Below are positions 11,801 through 22,336 of a stretch of 64,000 nucleotides of DNA, one piece after another (the stretch's first letter is position 1; every line of letters starts with the position of its first letter). A program made the position numbers and the translations under genes. Below the pieces are notes generated by a model. It saw only the letters and a list, made by a program, of their open reading frames with translations, did no database searches and was not told where the DNA came from. Origin of the DNA: Capitella teleta (lineage: Eukaryota > Annelida > Polychaeta > Capitellidae); assembly GCA_000328365.1 (NCBI GenBank), contig KB307321.1, positions 19,419 through 83,418 on the forward strand, read 5' to 3'.

Positions 11801-12707
11801 GAGACTTCTCTTGATGTCTTCAAGAAACCAAACAAACCGAGGGAAATTCTGTTGAAAAACACGCGTTATGAAGTGAACCCATTCAACTTACAGAAAAGCA
11901 GCTCCAACATTCAGGACGCTGTCAATGCCAAGTGCTTAGCTCAGCAGGGCAAAATTGGTGTTGATGGCAAAGAAGTTCTGCCTGCCGATTCCCCAAGGGT
12001 CAAAGGTTATGGGTTCATGGGCACCCCCTCTCCCGCACCAGGCGTGAATGAGTCACCTCTGATGACATGGGGAGAGATAGAAGGCACGCCGTTCCGTTTG
12101 GATGGATCAGACACTCCGCTCATCAGCCGCACCCCTGGACCCTCGTTCAAGATCCCTGATGTGCCGTATAGGGACCGCTTGGGCATTGAACTGGCTGATA
12201 AGGCAGGGGCATCGCATCGGGCAAAGAAAGAGAAGGCTCTCAACAGTGCCAAAGCGAATTTCTCAAGGTCCGTTCAACTTCATGATCACAGTCTTGACTT
12301 TACAGGTTTATTTTAAGATATGATCTGAAATAGATGTCTAAAGATTTCACGCTGATGCTTAAATTCTTTTTTTTTTCCCTTCCAGTCCTGCTTTGAGATA
12401 CGGCTCGGCTAGAAGCAGTCGCATCTCTGGTATGTCCCCGGCAGCCCAACGCTTGGCCAGCACTAAGCTGGGCATTCGCACCAGCTCCGACAAAGCCTTA
12501 CGTGCCAGCTACACTCCAAGTCCATCGCATTCCACACCGTCTCGCAGCACCCCAACTCCAGGATCCAAACGCAAAGGTGTGGTGACGCCAAAATCTGGAG
12601 TGTCCACGCCAAAAGGAACTCCCAAGAGACGCAACGCTGAAGTTCCCTCGCTCACGGATAATCTCCTGAATCTTCCTAAGAGATCCAAGGCTGAGGATTA
12701 CTTCTGA
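8846..12707 (+). CDS. ESS2: ESS2 splicing factor homologue (DGCR14)
   Basis: Seven exons keep frame and give 498 aa (human about 476): 8846-8962, 10866-11031, 11091-11234, 11313-11464, 11616-11736, 11793-12267, 12386-12707. Recognisable ESS2 signatures in order: V-L-E-E-D-Q-Y-I-E, R-D-F-F-P-D-L-P-K-L, T-P-A-T-F-E-T-P, S-E-D-N-T-S-F-E-E-I, W-T-Y-V-N-K-N-A-L-M-Y-P-P-E-G, G-K-I-G-V-D-G-K-E, T-P-S-P-A-P-G-V-N-E-S-P, a C-terminal A-L-R-A-S-Y-T-P-S-P-S stretch rich in TP/SP, and final S-L-T-D-N-L-L-N-L-P. ESS2 is a nuclear protein associated with the spliceosome (C complex); the TP/SP-rich tail is probably disordered and phosphorylated. Intron 1 (1.9 kb) has a weak donor, GAG|GTCGGT, and holds a repeat and an unexplained open frame; all other introns are below 120 bp. 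The start ATG is the only one in frame after a plausible upstream region. Confidence 0.97.
9038..9110 (-). repeat. short interspersed repeat, copy 1
   Basis: Read on the minus strand this matches a core shared with 13541-13625 and 52833-52915: AATCTCGTT, ATCATCCCCA and ATTATGGCTA/ATATGGCTA at the same spacing. It lies in intron 1 of ESS2. The family is unknown; three copies in 64 kb show it is dispersed. Confidence 0.6.
9361..9594 (+). other. coding-like open frame inside ESS2 intron 1
   Basis: A stop-free frame runs from 9361 to a TGA at 9592-9594. Its product is charged and probably a long helix: G-V-I-D-R-I-V-V-A-R-E-E-K-E, L-E-L-A-K-K-M, A-E-Y-I-K-K-K-K-E-D-L-L-K-E-R-K-K, ending A-L-T-A-L-A. 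Codon use (many AAG, GAG, CTG) is unlike the AT-rich DNA around it and looks selected. An in-frame TAA lies just upstream (9358-9360), and a possible splice acceptor, GCGAG, at 9362-9366 would open a last exon. It might be a terminal exon of an overlapping transcript, an alternative ESS2 3' end, or an old retrocopy of a coiled-coil gene. I do not recognise the protein. Confidence 0.35.
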
Positions 12708-13540
12708 TCTCTGTTCATTCTTGCTTGGACTGTTGCTGCATTTTTATTTCATTTCATCATCATTTTTGCCTGTTATTCGATAAATGCAATGTATATCAAA
12801 TATAATGTTTGTTGATTTGTTTGTGCTGTGATATCGAGGAATGCTGGGTTGGAAAATTATGACTGCTTGGTTCACTGATTTTATGTTGTATCTCTGGGGT
12901 GGAGCTGAATCTTTCTTTAAAAAGTCTTATCTCCAGGAACAAAAGCCTTTCAGGCCTATAATTCAGAACTGCTTAAATAAATTGTGCAATTATTTTGTCA
13001 TTTATTGTCTGGTACGTGTAAGCTTAGAGGCAAGTGGAGCACTATGAATCCATGGATGTAGCTGTCTGTGGGGAGGTGGGGTTGGGTTATAGCAGTACAG
13101 AACGGTAACAGTTATAGAACGAGAGACCTGTGGAGTATGTGTGCATGTTATCATAAACACGGGTGTACTGAGTATTCAGTCATGAGATCTCCGATATCTC
13201 CATTGGATACATGTACTACAATACGATAATGATATAAATAGTGATAACGTAGCTGTGTTGTATTCATAATGGTTTTGGATATGTTTCTGGCTTCTGGAAT
13301 CATGACGTCCCTCTACACGTGCTAATGTTTACATCCGGTTTGAGTTGAATAGCTTTAGAAAACTTCCGTGTTGGTGTTGTCTGAGGCTTAAAGTTCCTTT
13401 CAACAATTGAACGACTGCATTTAACTATTTGCATCCAAAGTGAGTAGATCTTGTTTCTTTGTGGTTAATCCCGAAAATGTTTGTTAGGCTCTGAGAGGCT
13501 TGTTATATCGTTTAGGACCTGTAGTGGACAGTAAATTTAT
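12708..13540. other. ESS2 3' UTR and intergenic DNA
   Basis: No coding signal. A canonical polyadenylation hexamer AATAAA lies at 12976-12981, about 270 bp after the ESS2 stop; a weaker GATAAATGCA is nearer at about 12779. The rest is AT-rich spacer with no feature I can support. Confidence 0.5.
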
Positions 13541-13625
13541 CAGTCACATCTAATCTCGTTCCAAGACTCGATCTATATTGATAATCATCCCCACAGATTA
13601 TGGCTACAGAATGCAGCTAAGTCAC
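13541..13625 (+). repeat. short interspersed repeat, copy 2
   Basis: Shares the core AATCTCGTT, ATCATCCCCA, GGCTACAGAATGCAGCTA with 52833-52915 and, less well, with 9038-9110 (opposite strand). GTCACATCTAAT just before it and ATTTAGATGTGTC at about 13657 are near-inverted, so this copy may be a small terminal-inverted-repeat element of about 130 bp. Confidence 0.6.
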
Positions 13626-14198
13626 ATCACGAATGATGAAGACATGATCATTCAGTGAATTTAGATGTGTCAATTCTGAATTCACAATAATTGTCATTTC
13701 TGATTATATTATTAGTGAATAACCTCAATACCTAATAATCAAATTAACATCAGTCTGTACTACCTGACTACTCATACTACATCGGTCATTTTACGTGGAG
13801 GGCTACCAGGCGGCGTCCTCTCGCACTATGAATGAGTAGAGCAACGAGTATCTTCTGGTCATTTATTTATTCATTTTATGTGTTTCTCTTTTTATTTTTA
13901 TCTTTATTCTTTATTTATCTATCTATTCATTTATTTATTTATTTCTTCATTTATCATTTTGTTCTGTTGTGGGGAAGGGGGGAGGGAAGTAGGGCTTATT
14001 ATTTGGTTGGTTATTCCAGTTTAGTTTTATTTTAGTTATTACTGTATTATTTATGAGGTTATATCTTTTAGAAATAGAAGATATAAATAAAGAGAAACTC
14101 GAACGTCAGATTGTAACAGTGCCGAAACAAAGGCACTTTAATCCAATCAACCTGAACCTGAACCTGCTGGTAGCACAGAGGAATCGAACGGGCGAGGT

Positions 14199-14243
14199 TA
14201 GCACAGATAAAGCGGGCGAGGTCACGCTATAGTATGTCAGCTA
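14199..14243 (+). mobile_element. 45-bp miniature element of the TAGC-end family
   Basis: Starts TAGCACAGATAAAGCGGGCG and ends TAGTATGTCAGCTA, the same two ends as 51953-52020 and (inverted) 53097-53929. It is flanked by GGGCGAGGT (14190-14198) and GGTCGAGGT (14244-14252), matching at 8 of 9 bases, which looks like a 9-bp target duplication as in Mutator-like elements. A decayed second head (TAGCACAGAGGAATCGAACG) begins at 14171, so two insertions may be stacked. Confidence 0.6.
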
Positions 14244-14609
14244 GGTCGAGGTGTACTTCAGCTTGCTGTACGTAGTATTATAATTATCATTATAATATGT
14301 CATTAATTTGATTAAAATTGTCAGCTATACTGAATGAGTGTTGTTACGATGTGACCTGAAAGGCTTGTGATATATGAGAAAAGTTGGTCTGATATTTTAC
14401 CCTGGATTGCAAGCTCGCCAGCCTCTAGGAAACTTGCATATGTAGGTGTGGTTATGCTTCTAAGGTCCAATTACCATTTGTTTTGCATGCATAATTGTAC
14501 ACATATTCCGATCATTGCGATTATGCTAAAGGACATTTCATACAAATATAAAATATCTCATCTAACGTTGATAGTTATATAATGAGACAGATGCATACTA
14601 ATAGTATTT

Positions 14610-14970
14610 GATTTAATGTGTTATATTCTGAACATATTATGGTTTAATATAGTACCATCGTACATCTGGAATGAATACATTTATCTAGATATCTGGTATC
14701 CGGTTATTTTCAATATCTGCTCTTACATACAAATTACCGTACATAAGTATCAAACTTTTCTTTGAGCCCAGAACCAATAATTAGTTTGAATTGTAAATCT
14801 GCCTTTCAATAAAAATAATCAAAACTACTCATAATAAATTATGAATATTAAGTACAGTCTCTTAGGTCGGGACTTAAAAGTTGGACCTTATAACCAATGA
14901 AATAAATATTTGTGATTTATGGGCAGCGCTTTGAGCACTTTGGTGGATATTGCGCTATACAAAAATGAAT

Positions 14971-15030
<60 letters not shown>

Positions 15031-15442
15031 TATATGAATATAATTAATAATTACAGTCTGAATTCATTAATTAAGCTTCATGTGATCTTCCCGATATTTT
15101 TTCCATTTTTTTCTTCCAGTTTTCACAATTTAGTAACTAGATAACAAATCCTGTGCTTGTAACTTTTTTGTTTGCATTGTGACGTATAACTTTTTCATCT
15201 ATATCCAGCCTTTCCATCTGAACCAAGGCACCCACAATTGCAATATTAATTCTATATGCATGGTTATTCTATCAGCTCCACATAATTTTGATTCAAACGA
15301 GTGAAGCAGAGTTTGCAATTATCAGAGATAATGTTTACGGTGCAGAAAAAAATTGGCCTATGACCTTTTATACAAATGTTGCGTGGGAATGTTTTTAAAG
15401 GAGATTGAAAAGTCTATTTCTCTTATTTTTAAATTCACTTCC
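14610..15442 (-). mobile_element. 5'-truncated second copy of the LINE 3' end
   Basis: The reverse complement matches 1672-2329 along its length, with scattered substitutions, and is interrupted by a separate insertion at about 14850-15029. Homology stops at the CCTCAACCA block (about 15442), inside the region just after the RT tail of the first copy, and at the same 3' end (about 14610). This is the pattern of LINE copies with a common 3' terminus and different 5' truncation points. Confidence 0.7.
14850..15029 (+). mobile_element. retroposon tail with TTTA repeats inserted in LINE copy
   Basis: An insertion absent from the matching copy at about 2060-2090. It contains GCGCTTTGAGCACTTTGGTG and TTGCGCTATACAAAAATG, a short motif pair I recall at the 3' ends of many invertebrate LINE/SINE families, and ends in about 17 TTTA units. 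It is probably a short, strongly truncated retroposon. Confidence 0.55.
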
Positions 15443-15704
15443 TCAACCAAAACTTCATACAAATTTATATTACGGAAGCCTTGTTTGTATCTAAAATTGC
15501 ATAATGCTAGTAATATTAAAGGCTAAGTTTAATTACATGTAATGTAATTAATCACTTGCATTATAATTTCCTTATGGACGAATATTCATATCAGAGTCGA
15601 TTGACTTGCAACACATGCTTCTGCACCCTCCTGACCTCGATCAGTATGCATTTTTTTCTTCTCTCGTTTAGAGGAATCACTGGGTGTCATTTAACAGCTA
15701 CAGC

Positions 15705-16261
15705 ATGACAGAGCGTGGTCCCCGAAATGCAGCCATCTATATTCAATATGTCAGTGTTATTGCTTTGGGTTTTTTCCCCTTTGAGAAAATTACATTCACA
15801 GTACAAGTAAAGTTGGTGATGAGATCACGACTCATGATGATCATCCAAAATTCCCTATTCATATTTCTGGAACCAATTTTTCCTCTCATTCCGGAAGACG
15901 AAAGGAAAGGAAAACAAAATCCTTGATTTATAGGATGAGTTCATGTAAGGTGAATTTCTGGAATATCCTGTTCACTCTACACTATGCTTTGGCATAATGC
16001 CAAATGCTTTAATTCTCAAGAGTCATTATATAACATTAATTATATTTGCATTATTATCGTTCCATCGACGAAGCACACTATAACTTTCTTTAGTGTTAGA
16101 ATATAACCAATTCTGCTTACATTCGTGAGAATTGAGAATGAACATTGAAATGATATCCCATGCTGGCTATAATCACTCTGTCATTTTTAGAAGTTGTTCG
16201 TGGAATGTGGCATCTCTTTCTGAATTCTGACCGCATGTCAGTCAAGTGTTGTTCATTACTC

Positions 16262-16292
<31 letters not shown>

Positions 16293-19200
16293 CAGCTGTT
16301 CCAAGTGATCGTCTTACAGGATGCAAGCATACTGAAGACGAAGTGCGTAACTAATGTCATAACCAAATAAAGAAGACATTTCATTTGTGCTCATTTTGCC
16401 ATGTCTTGTTTGGAATGGATCACGCGCGTTGAGTGCACAGGGGTTGAGAGGAGGACCCAGCCGAATAAACATCACGTGGGTTATTTCATCTTTTTCATAA
16501 ACTCGATCGCGTTGTGAGGTTCAATGAGACTTTTGCTGACAATAAAATTGTTGTACAGTACATGTATGGTGTAGTATTTTATGAAGGAATTTTTATTCTC
16601 CGGCCAACTTGGTCTGTGCGTATTTTTAATGGTTTTGAGTAACATTGGATGGATACCTGTTCTCTCTAGGTATACATTCTGCTGGTTCACTGGAACGATG
16701 GAACTCCGAGGCATATCTTTCGATCGTACACAGCTTTCTTCGACTTCAGAGCCAGTCTCAAAGAGCAACTGCACAACAGGAAAGAGATCCGCATCCCAGA
16801 ACTGCCTGGTGAGGCAATCCTGACTGCACTGTGCAGCTTATTGCTGCTATATTTGATCAATGTATCATTTTGTTGTTGTGTGTATTTTAGCCCTGAAATG
16901 GTTTGAGCGGGGTATTTTGAATTCCATGAAAGCGGGAGTTATGGAGAAGAAGAGAACTCACATTGAAGACTTCTGTCAGGTGAACTTACATGACAAGAAT
17001 TACGACCTCAATGATACTACAGTACAATCTTGATATATTGAACTTCCATAACTCGAATTGCTATTGCTATAACTTGAAGCCATTTCGAATTCTTGAGCCC
17101 CTCCCTATACCCGTACATGGAATTTTGTAACAATATGTCAAACTCCCATAACTCGAAAAGCTGCATAACTCGAACATATTTTCTGTCCCCGTGGGTTATT
17201 TTATTATGTCAAAATTAACTCAAACATGCCAAATTTTCTTGCATAGTTGAATGCTAGAAAAACATTGCCTGTGATTGGATAAAGCTATCTCAACTAATTG
17301 CTCAACTCGGATCGTCCAATCAGCGTCATTCACACCTTTCTCGAAGTTGACAGTGAGCGGTTCTCGGAGTAACTCCCGAATCCTATTCATGCTTACTCTA
17401 GGTGTCAAAACAAAGATGCACCGCCTCATTCAATGCATTCCTTTGTGGTCGGCATTGCAACGATTACAGAAATCCACAAAGCGTTTGTGATCTTTTTAAA
17501 TTGGCAATATCAGAGAAAATATGAAAGCCACACAAGACTTCAAAGGGAGATGGATTCTTGGGCATTTTTATTCCATGTTTGATCCATGATACTATATCTC
17601 GAAGGCTCTATAACTCGAAGTCATTTTGACGGTCCCTTGAAATTTGACATATCAAGATTGTACTGTAATTTCATCTTCCCTTAATTGTGCAGAATGTACT
17701 CCGAATGCCAAAAGACATCGTCAGAGGACCCACTGTGCAGTCTTTCTTCAAGCCATGGATGAATGATGAAGACCCCAATTTGTGAGTTGGAAACTTTAGG
17801 AAAACAAAAATTTTGTCTGGATCTTGTGGTTACCCTGGTGTTTTTTCTTCTTCAGGCACTCTTCGTTTTACACCCCAAGCCCCCGGTCAAAGCGAACTGC
17901 AGGTGAGTTGATGGACAGGTCACGGAGTCTGCCGACCAAAAACATCCACGCTGCTGCTTCAGCTGCTGCCTCGTTAAAGGCCTCGTCTGCTTCCTGCAAA
18001 CGCCCAACTGAAGGCATGTTCACCTCTCACGCATTTAAACGCTATTTTAATTTAAACGCTATTTTAAACGCAAATTAACATGGTTGGCTTTGTCGTACTT
18101 ACATTCAGGGCTCGAAATAAGACTCAACTACTCGCTAATAAAATTCTCCCTGACTAGTAGCAGTAGTAGTAGCAGTGGTTGATGATTTCATGAATCGTTG
18201 CTTCCATCATCCCTTCACTGACACGACATTTGGAATCGGAAGTTGACTCCAATTCATGCTCCAATATTAAATTTTTTTTATAATTCTTCTGAAGATTCCC
18301 TCTAAGGGTCAGTCAAAGAATTAGCGGTGTCAATAAATCTGTGCGTTTTTCTTTGTAATTCTCATTTGTTGGCTTGGCTCAACTAATTCAGAGTGGACAC
18401 GTGGCCATTGCAACATACCAGCATAACCCAGTAGAGGGAAACACAATTTTCTAGTGATTGTACTGAATGCTTTTGACGCATTACTAATTAGATAAAGGTG
18501 TGCTATATGGCAGTGCATGGCCACAGACGATCGACCTAAATTAAAATTGGTTGAGAAAGTGACATAGTGTGCATCAAGTTCGTACAGGTATAAAATAATT
18601 GCGTGTTATGCTATATTTTTTTTCAGAATTTCTGGCGAATAAAAATATATTTTAGCGAGTAATCATTTCCTATTTACTCGCCACATGGCGAGTAAACCTT
18701 TTCACTTATTTCGAGCCCTGCTTACATAATAAGTAGTTATAATAGATAGCACATAAGTTCTGGTGTAGTACAGTGAGCAGGAAGTGATAACAAACATGTG
18801 CATCTCTTTTAGGACAAACCGTTTGAAGAAAGTAAGTGTCCGATTGTAATTCATGAGTTACACACAATTATTTTGCTGCTCTGCCACCTGTTTCCTGGAG
18901 CTCTCTCTCTTCCTATTATGCAATTATGAAAATATGCGTTGTGGCTGCAAGGACTGAATATCTCAGAATGCTCAGAAGATGTTCATTATTAGCCACATGT
19001 GTTCAATTAATTAGATTCAAATTATTTGTGTGCGATTGACTGATTCATATTATTGAGAAAACTGAGATACAAGATCTGCTTTCAAATTAATCTCTTCTGC
19101 CTCACGCTTATCATTCTTGAGAGGTTCTTCTTTACATTGCTCAACTTCTTAGCCAACCGAGTGACGTTACTCAAGTTGTGATAATTTATTTATATTTTTC

Positions 19201-22200
19201 AGCTGCTGCTGCAGCCACAGACCGAGATAGGCCGCAAAACGGATCAGTCAAACTCAAAAACACAGCAGACGAATCACCAGAACAACTGTACACCGCGACA
19301 TCCACATACGATAAACGACGATCAGGAGAAGTGAGTTTGAAGCAAGGTGATCTGGTTGACGTCATCCAGAAGGATTTATCCGGTTGGTGGTTTGTGCACG
19401 TGGAAGGCACCGGTCAAGAAGGCACCGGTCAAGAAGGCTGGGCCCCGGGCGCTTACCTCGAGTCGAACTCGGCAGACCTAGCGTCAGAAGCAGAGGTCCA
19501 CCAACCAGGTTTTTATTCATGATAATTGTTGCTCAATTGTGGAGTTTTCTCTTGTTTTCCTTTTTTGAACCTTCTCAGGCAGCCTGGGTAAATTCCGTAC
19601 GCTCGTTGCCTACAGAGGATCTTGCGAGGATGAGCTTTCGTATGGGAAGGGGGAGGAGGTGGAGGTGCTTTCGGTTAATATGGATGGATGGTGGACTATT
19701 AAGTCAGTGAGAGCCTCTTCGAATTACGCCGCTAATTGAGTGGTTTACACAGGTACAAGGGTGAAAGTGGAATCACTCCTGCCACAAATCTCGAACAGAT
19801 CACCAATTCTGAAGATGATGTGGTGGTAATTGATTACTTCTCTAAATAAATCAATACTTTTATTTTTTATTTTTTATTATTTTTTTCCAGAGGAGAGATA
19901 AAAGCAACAATATAGCTCGCACACTTTACCAACATCACAGTATATACAAAAAACGCAGCCCGCCTCCGAGAAAGTTAGTGACCTTGAAACGACCTTTTGA
20001 CTTTGACTGATCTCTGTTTTTATCCCTGAAGGGTGGAAAATGATCCTTCCCATCTCTATGCAAGGGTCGATAAACAGCGTGCGAAGCTAAAAGTACCCGG
20101 GAGTCCCCACGACTCCTCCCTTGGCTCAGATTTAAGTCTTGACAACAACATACCGTTAGCAGGGACAAGAAACAGCAGCCCTCCATCAGCCGCTAAAAAA
20201 ATTGTCAGAAATCCCACGCTGAATTACACAGAGATTGAATTTGATTCCGGCAGTGATCGGTAAACGCATAGCATACTTCTTCATCTACATAATTATGTTT
20301 GATTCTTTTACCTTTCCTAGGAAAATGGTTCTTCGTCAAGAGTCAGGTGTGATTTACACCGAAGTTCTTCCCATTGGTCAAGAAGATGGAAACAATGTCA
20401 GTGAAACTGGGAGGGAATTTCTGGTTTTGATTATATTTTTTTGTTTTGCTCAGAGCGGTCAGGAACGTGTGGCCACATACGAGAACGTAACCTTGTTTGA
20501 CGATGCTATCAAGCTCAATTCAGCTGAGAAACCTCGATACTACATCGCCGTTCAACCACACACCCCCTCCTCTCGCGGTGGTCTACCGTTGGCAGCAGGA
20601 GATGTTATCCTTGTGAGTATGTTATTATGTCATGAATGTGTTGTCGTGGAAGTGACATATCTGTGTCAGAAGACGATGCACAGAAGATGTTTGAAGTTTA
20701 TCTCAACCAAGCCCGATTTAAAAAATTTTAATTGCTAAGTTACATGCCTCGAGTGAGTGAATTAATATTATTACTTGGCATGTTATTTAATTTACTGGTT
20801 AAAGTTAAAAGTTATATATTCCCTGGGTTTTCGTTTGGTATATATCTGGCTTAAATACAGCTTGAAATGGTGGTTATATGTGATATCATTCTCACGTATC
20901 ATTTTTCCATCTTGAGGTTGAGAGTGAGTCTGGATGTCGTGTGGAGGCAATCCTTTGCAGCACGGATCAATCTCGCACCCACTCCCTCAGGAGAGGGTGG
21001 GTTCCACGAGAAATTCTGGAAGATTTTTTACCAGGTAAGTCCCCTTCCACATTTCCTCTCTTTATCTATATTTCCTGAGCTTTCTTCTCTCCTCGTCATC
21101 AGAGGTCATTGATTGGCCAAGTGGACACCAGGCACCAGTTGTGGCACCACACAAGTCTCAAATGGAAAAAGCAAAGTCTGGTCAGTATTCTCTGTATAAC
21201 CTAGTTGATCATAAACTGGAGTGACCTTCAGTTGATGCTGATGACCTTGACCTTCACGTATCCATTCCCCCGCCCGCCTCAGCCTCCCCCACCCACTCCC
21301 CTGTCATATCTCCTCTGCGCTCTTGTCAACCGGTCAGTACCTTTTAAGAAATACTTTTACCCTGTTTGAAAGTTTCAAATCATTGCTTCATGTTTGCTCA
21401 CTCTGACCCTTCTGCTAAAGGCGTTTTGCTTTCTTTCAATCTGTTTTCCATCTCATAGCCTCCGCCCCCTGTGGAAAGTGGCGTAATTGTCTTAGAGGCT
21501 ATTTGCAATTATGAGAGCAAGGAGCCCAGCACGGCGTCATTTGATGTCGGAGACACTGCAATCAAAGTCAAAGACAGTCCTTCCGGATGGATGTGCGTGA
21601 GGCTGCACAACAAAGTCACCTGGGTTCCTGGAAAATACTGGCGAGAGGTGTGCGTTAGTTAAGGGATCTGTACACGTACAACTCCTGAGGCTTCTCTTGT
21701 TTCCCCTTTCTTATCTCTCATGTCGGAGAACTAATCAAATGTATATATCTTTCCTGGTACTGGCTGAGTACCTGTACCTGGTACTGGGTACTATTTGCTT
21801 GGTGGTTGTATTATGCACTAAAATGTGACTAGATGTTGTTTATAAGTAAGTTTTTCTTTTGTTTTTTTTTCACCATGGTAACATAACCTGTTCTCTTTGC
21901 TTATTCACAACTTAAACTTCACAGAAAATGGTCAACTCCTCACAAAGTGACCAAGTCAAGCCTGTCACTAAAGATTCGGATAAACGCAAGAAATCTCGAT
22001 CAAGTGATTACCGCGCTGGGCCTTGGTTTATGGGCGTCATGAATCGCGTTGATTGCGAGAACCTCCTTTTGGATAGAGCAGAAGACAAAGGCTTCGTGAT
22101 CAGAGCCAGCACAAATCGAGTGAGCACAAGCCAATTGTCATTAAATATATATATATTATTTTTTCTCGCAGGTCGGGGATTACACATTGTCCGTACGCTA

Positions 22201-22336
22201 TGGGGATCGTGTCCGCCATTTCCCCATAGTGCACACAGAGGCCGGTCAATACTGCATCGGAAAATACAATTTCAAGGATCTGACAAAAGTCGTGCATTAT
22301 TACCAAGGAAACCCTCTGTTTAATCATTATCAATAA
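15705..22336 (+). CDS. PX - four SH3 - SH2 adaptor protein (NOX-organiser/Tks-like with Nck-like SH2)
   Basis: Nineteen exons, about 789 aa: 15705-15768 (tentative first), 16296-16342, 16670-16808, 16891-16979, 17693-17781, 17856-17902, 19203-19508, 19579-19702, 19753-19825, 19891-19973, 20032-20259, 20321-20396, 20454-20612, 20917-21034, 21103-21180, 21232-21332, 21459-21647, 21925-22119, 22172-22336. From 16296 every junction keeps phase. PX domain (about 8-140): V-Y-I-L-L-V-H-W-N-D-G, F-R-S-Y-T-A-F, proline motif I-P-E-L-P-G. SH3-1 (about 184-247) has S-G-W-W-F and G-W-A-P; SH3-2 (262-322) D-G-W-W-T and G-I-T-P; SH3-3 (about 478-547) G-W-V-P; SH3-4 (about 615-668) S-G-W-M-C and T-W-V-P. 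The SH2 (about 698-785) has P-W-F-M-G, the phosphate-binding Arg in G-F-V-I-R-A-S, R-H-F-P-I and Y-C-I-G-K, closest to Nck. Inferred role: membrane-recruited adaptor joining phosphoinositide, proline-motif and phosphotyrosine signals, perhaps in NADPH-oxidase or actin control. The canonical PX pair Arg-Arg-Tyr is Arg-Ser-Tyr here. First exon donor (TTTGG|GTTTTT) is weak and the N-terminus uncertain. Confidence 0.88.
17020..17665. mobile_element. pogo/Tigger-like miniature element in adaptor intron
   Basis: Ends CAGTACAATCTTGATAT at 17020 and ATATCAAGATTGTACTG finishing at 17665 are inverted repeats, flanked by TA on both sides (17018-17019, 17666-17667), the target duplication of Tc1/mariner-type elements. 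The interior repeats ATAACTCGAA several times and has no transposase. It sits in the intron between the two exons encoding the C-terminal half of the PX domain. Confidence 0.8.
18106..18720. mobile_element. hAT miniature element in adaptor intron
   Basis: Terminal inverted repeats CAGGGCTCGAAATAAG (18106) and CTTATTTCGAGCCCTG (ending 18720) are exact over 16 bp. Flanks CTTACATT (18098-18105) and CTTACATA (18721-18728) match at 7 of 8 bases, an 8-bp target duplication. CAGGG ends plus 8-bp duplication are diagnostic of hAT elements. ACTCGC and GCGAGTA blocks recur near both ends. No open frame for a transposase. Confidence 0.9.

Noticed and set aside
15684-15926. 80-codon frame taken as a complete small gene
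   Set aside because: Its 5' part is better explained as the first exon of the PX-SH3-SH2 gene (phase fits the exon at 16296); the rest is AT-rich intron.
17220-17490. Transposase remnant inside the pogo-like element at 17020-17665
   Set aside because: Frames of about 70 codons on both strands show no DDE/D or CENP-B-type motif.
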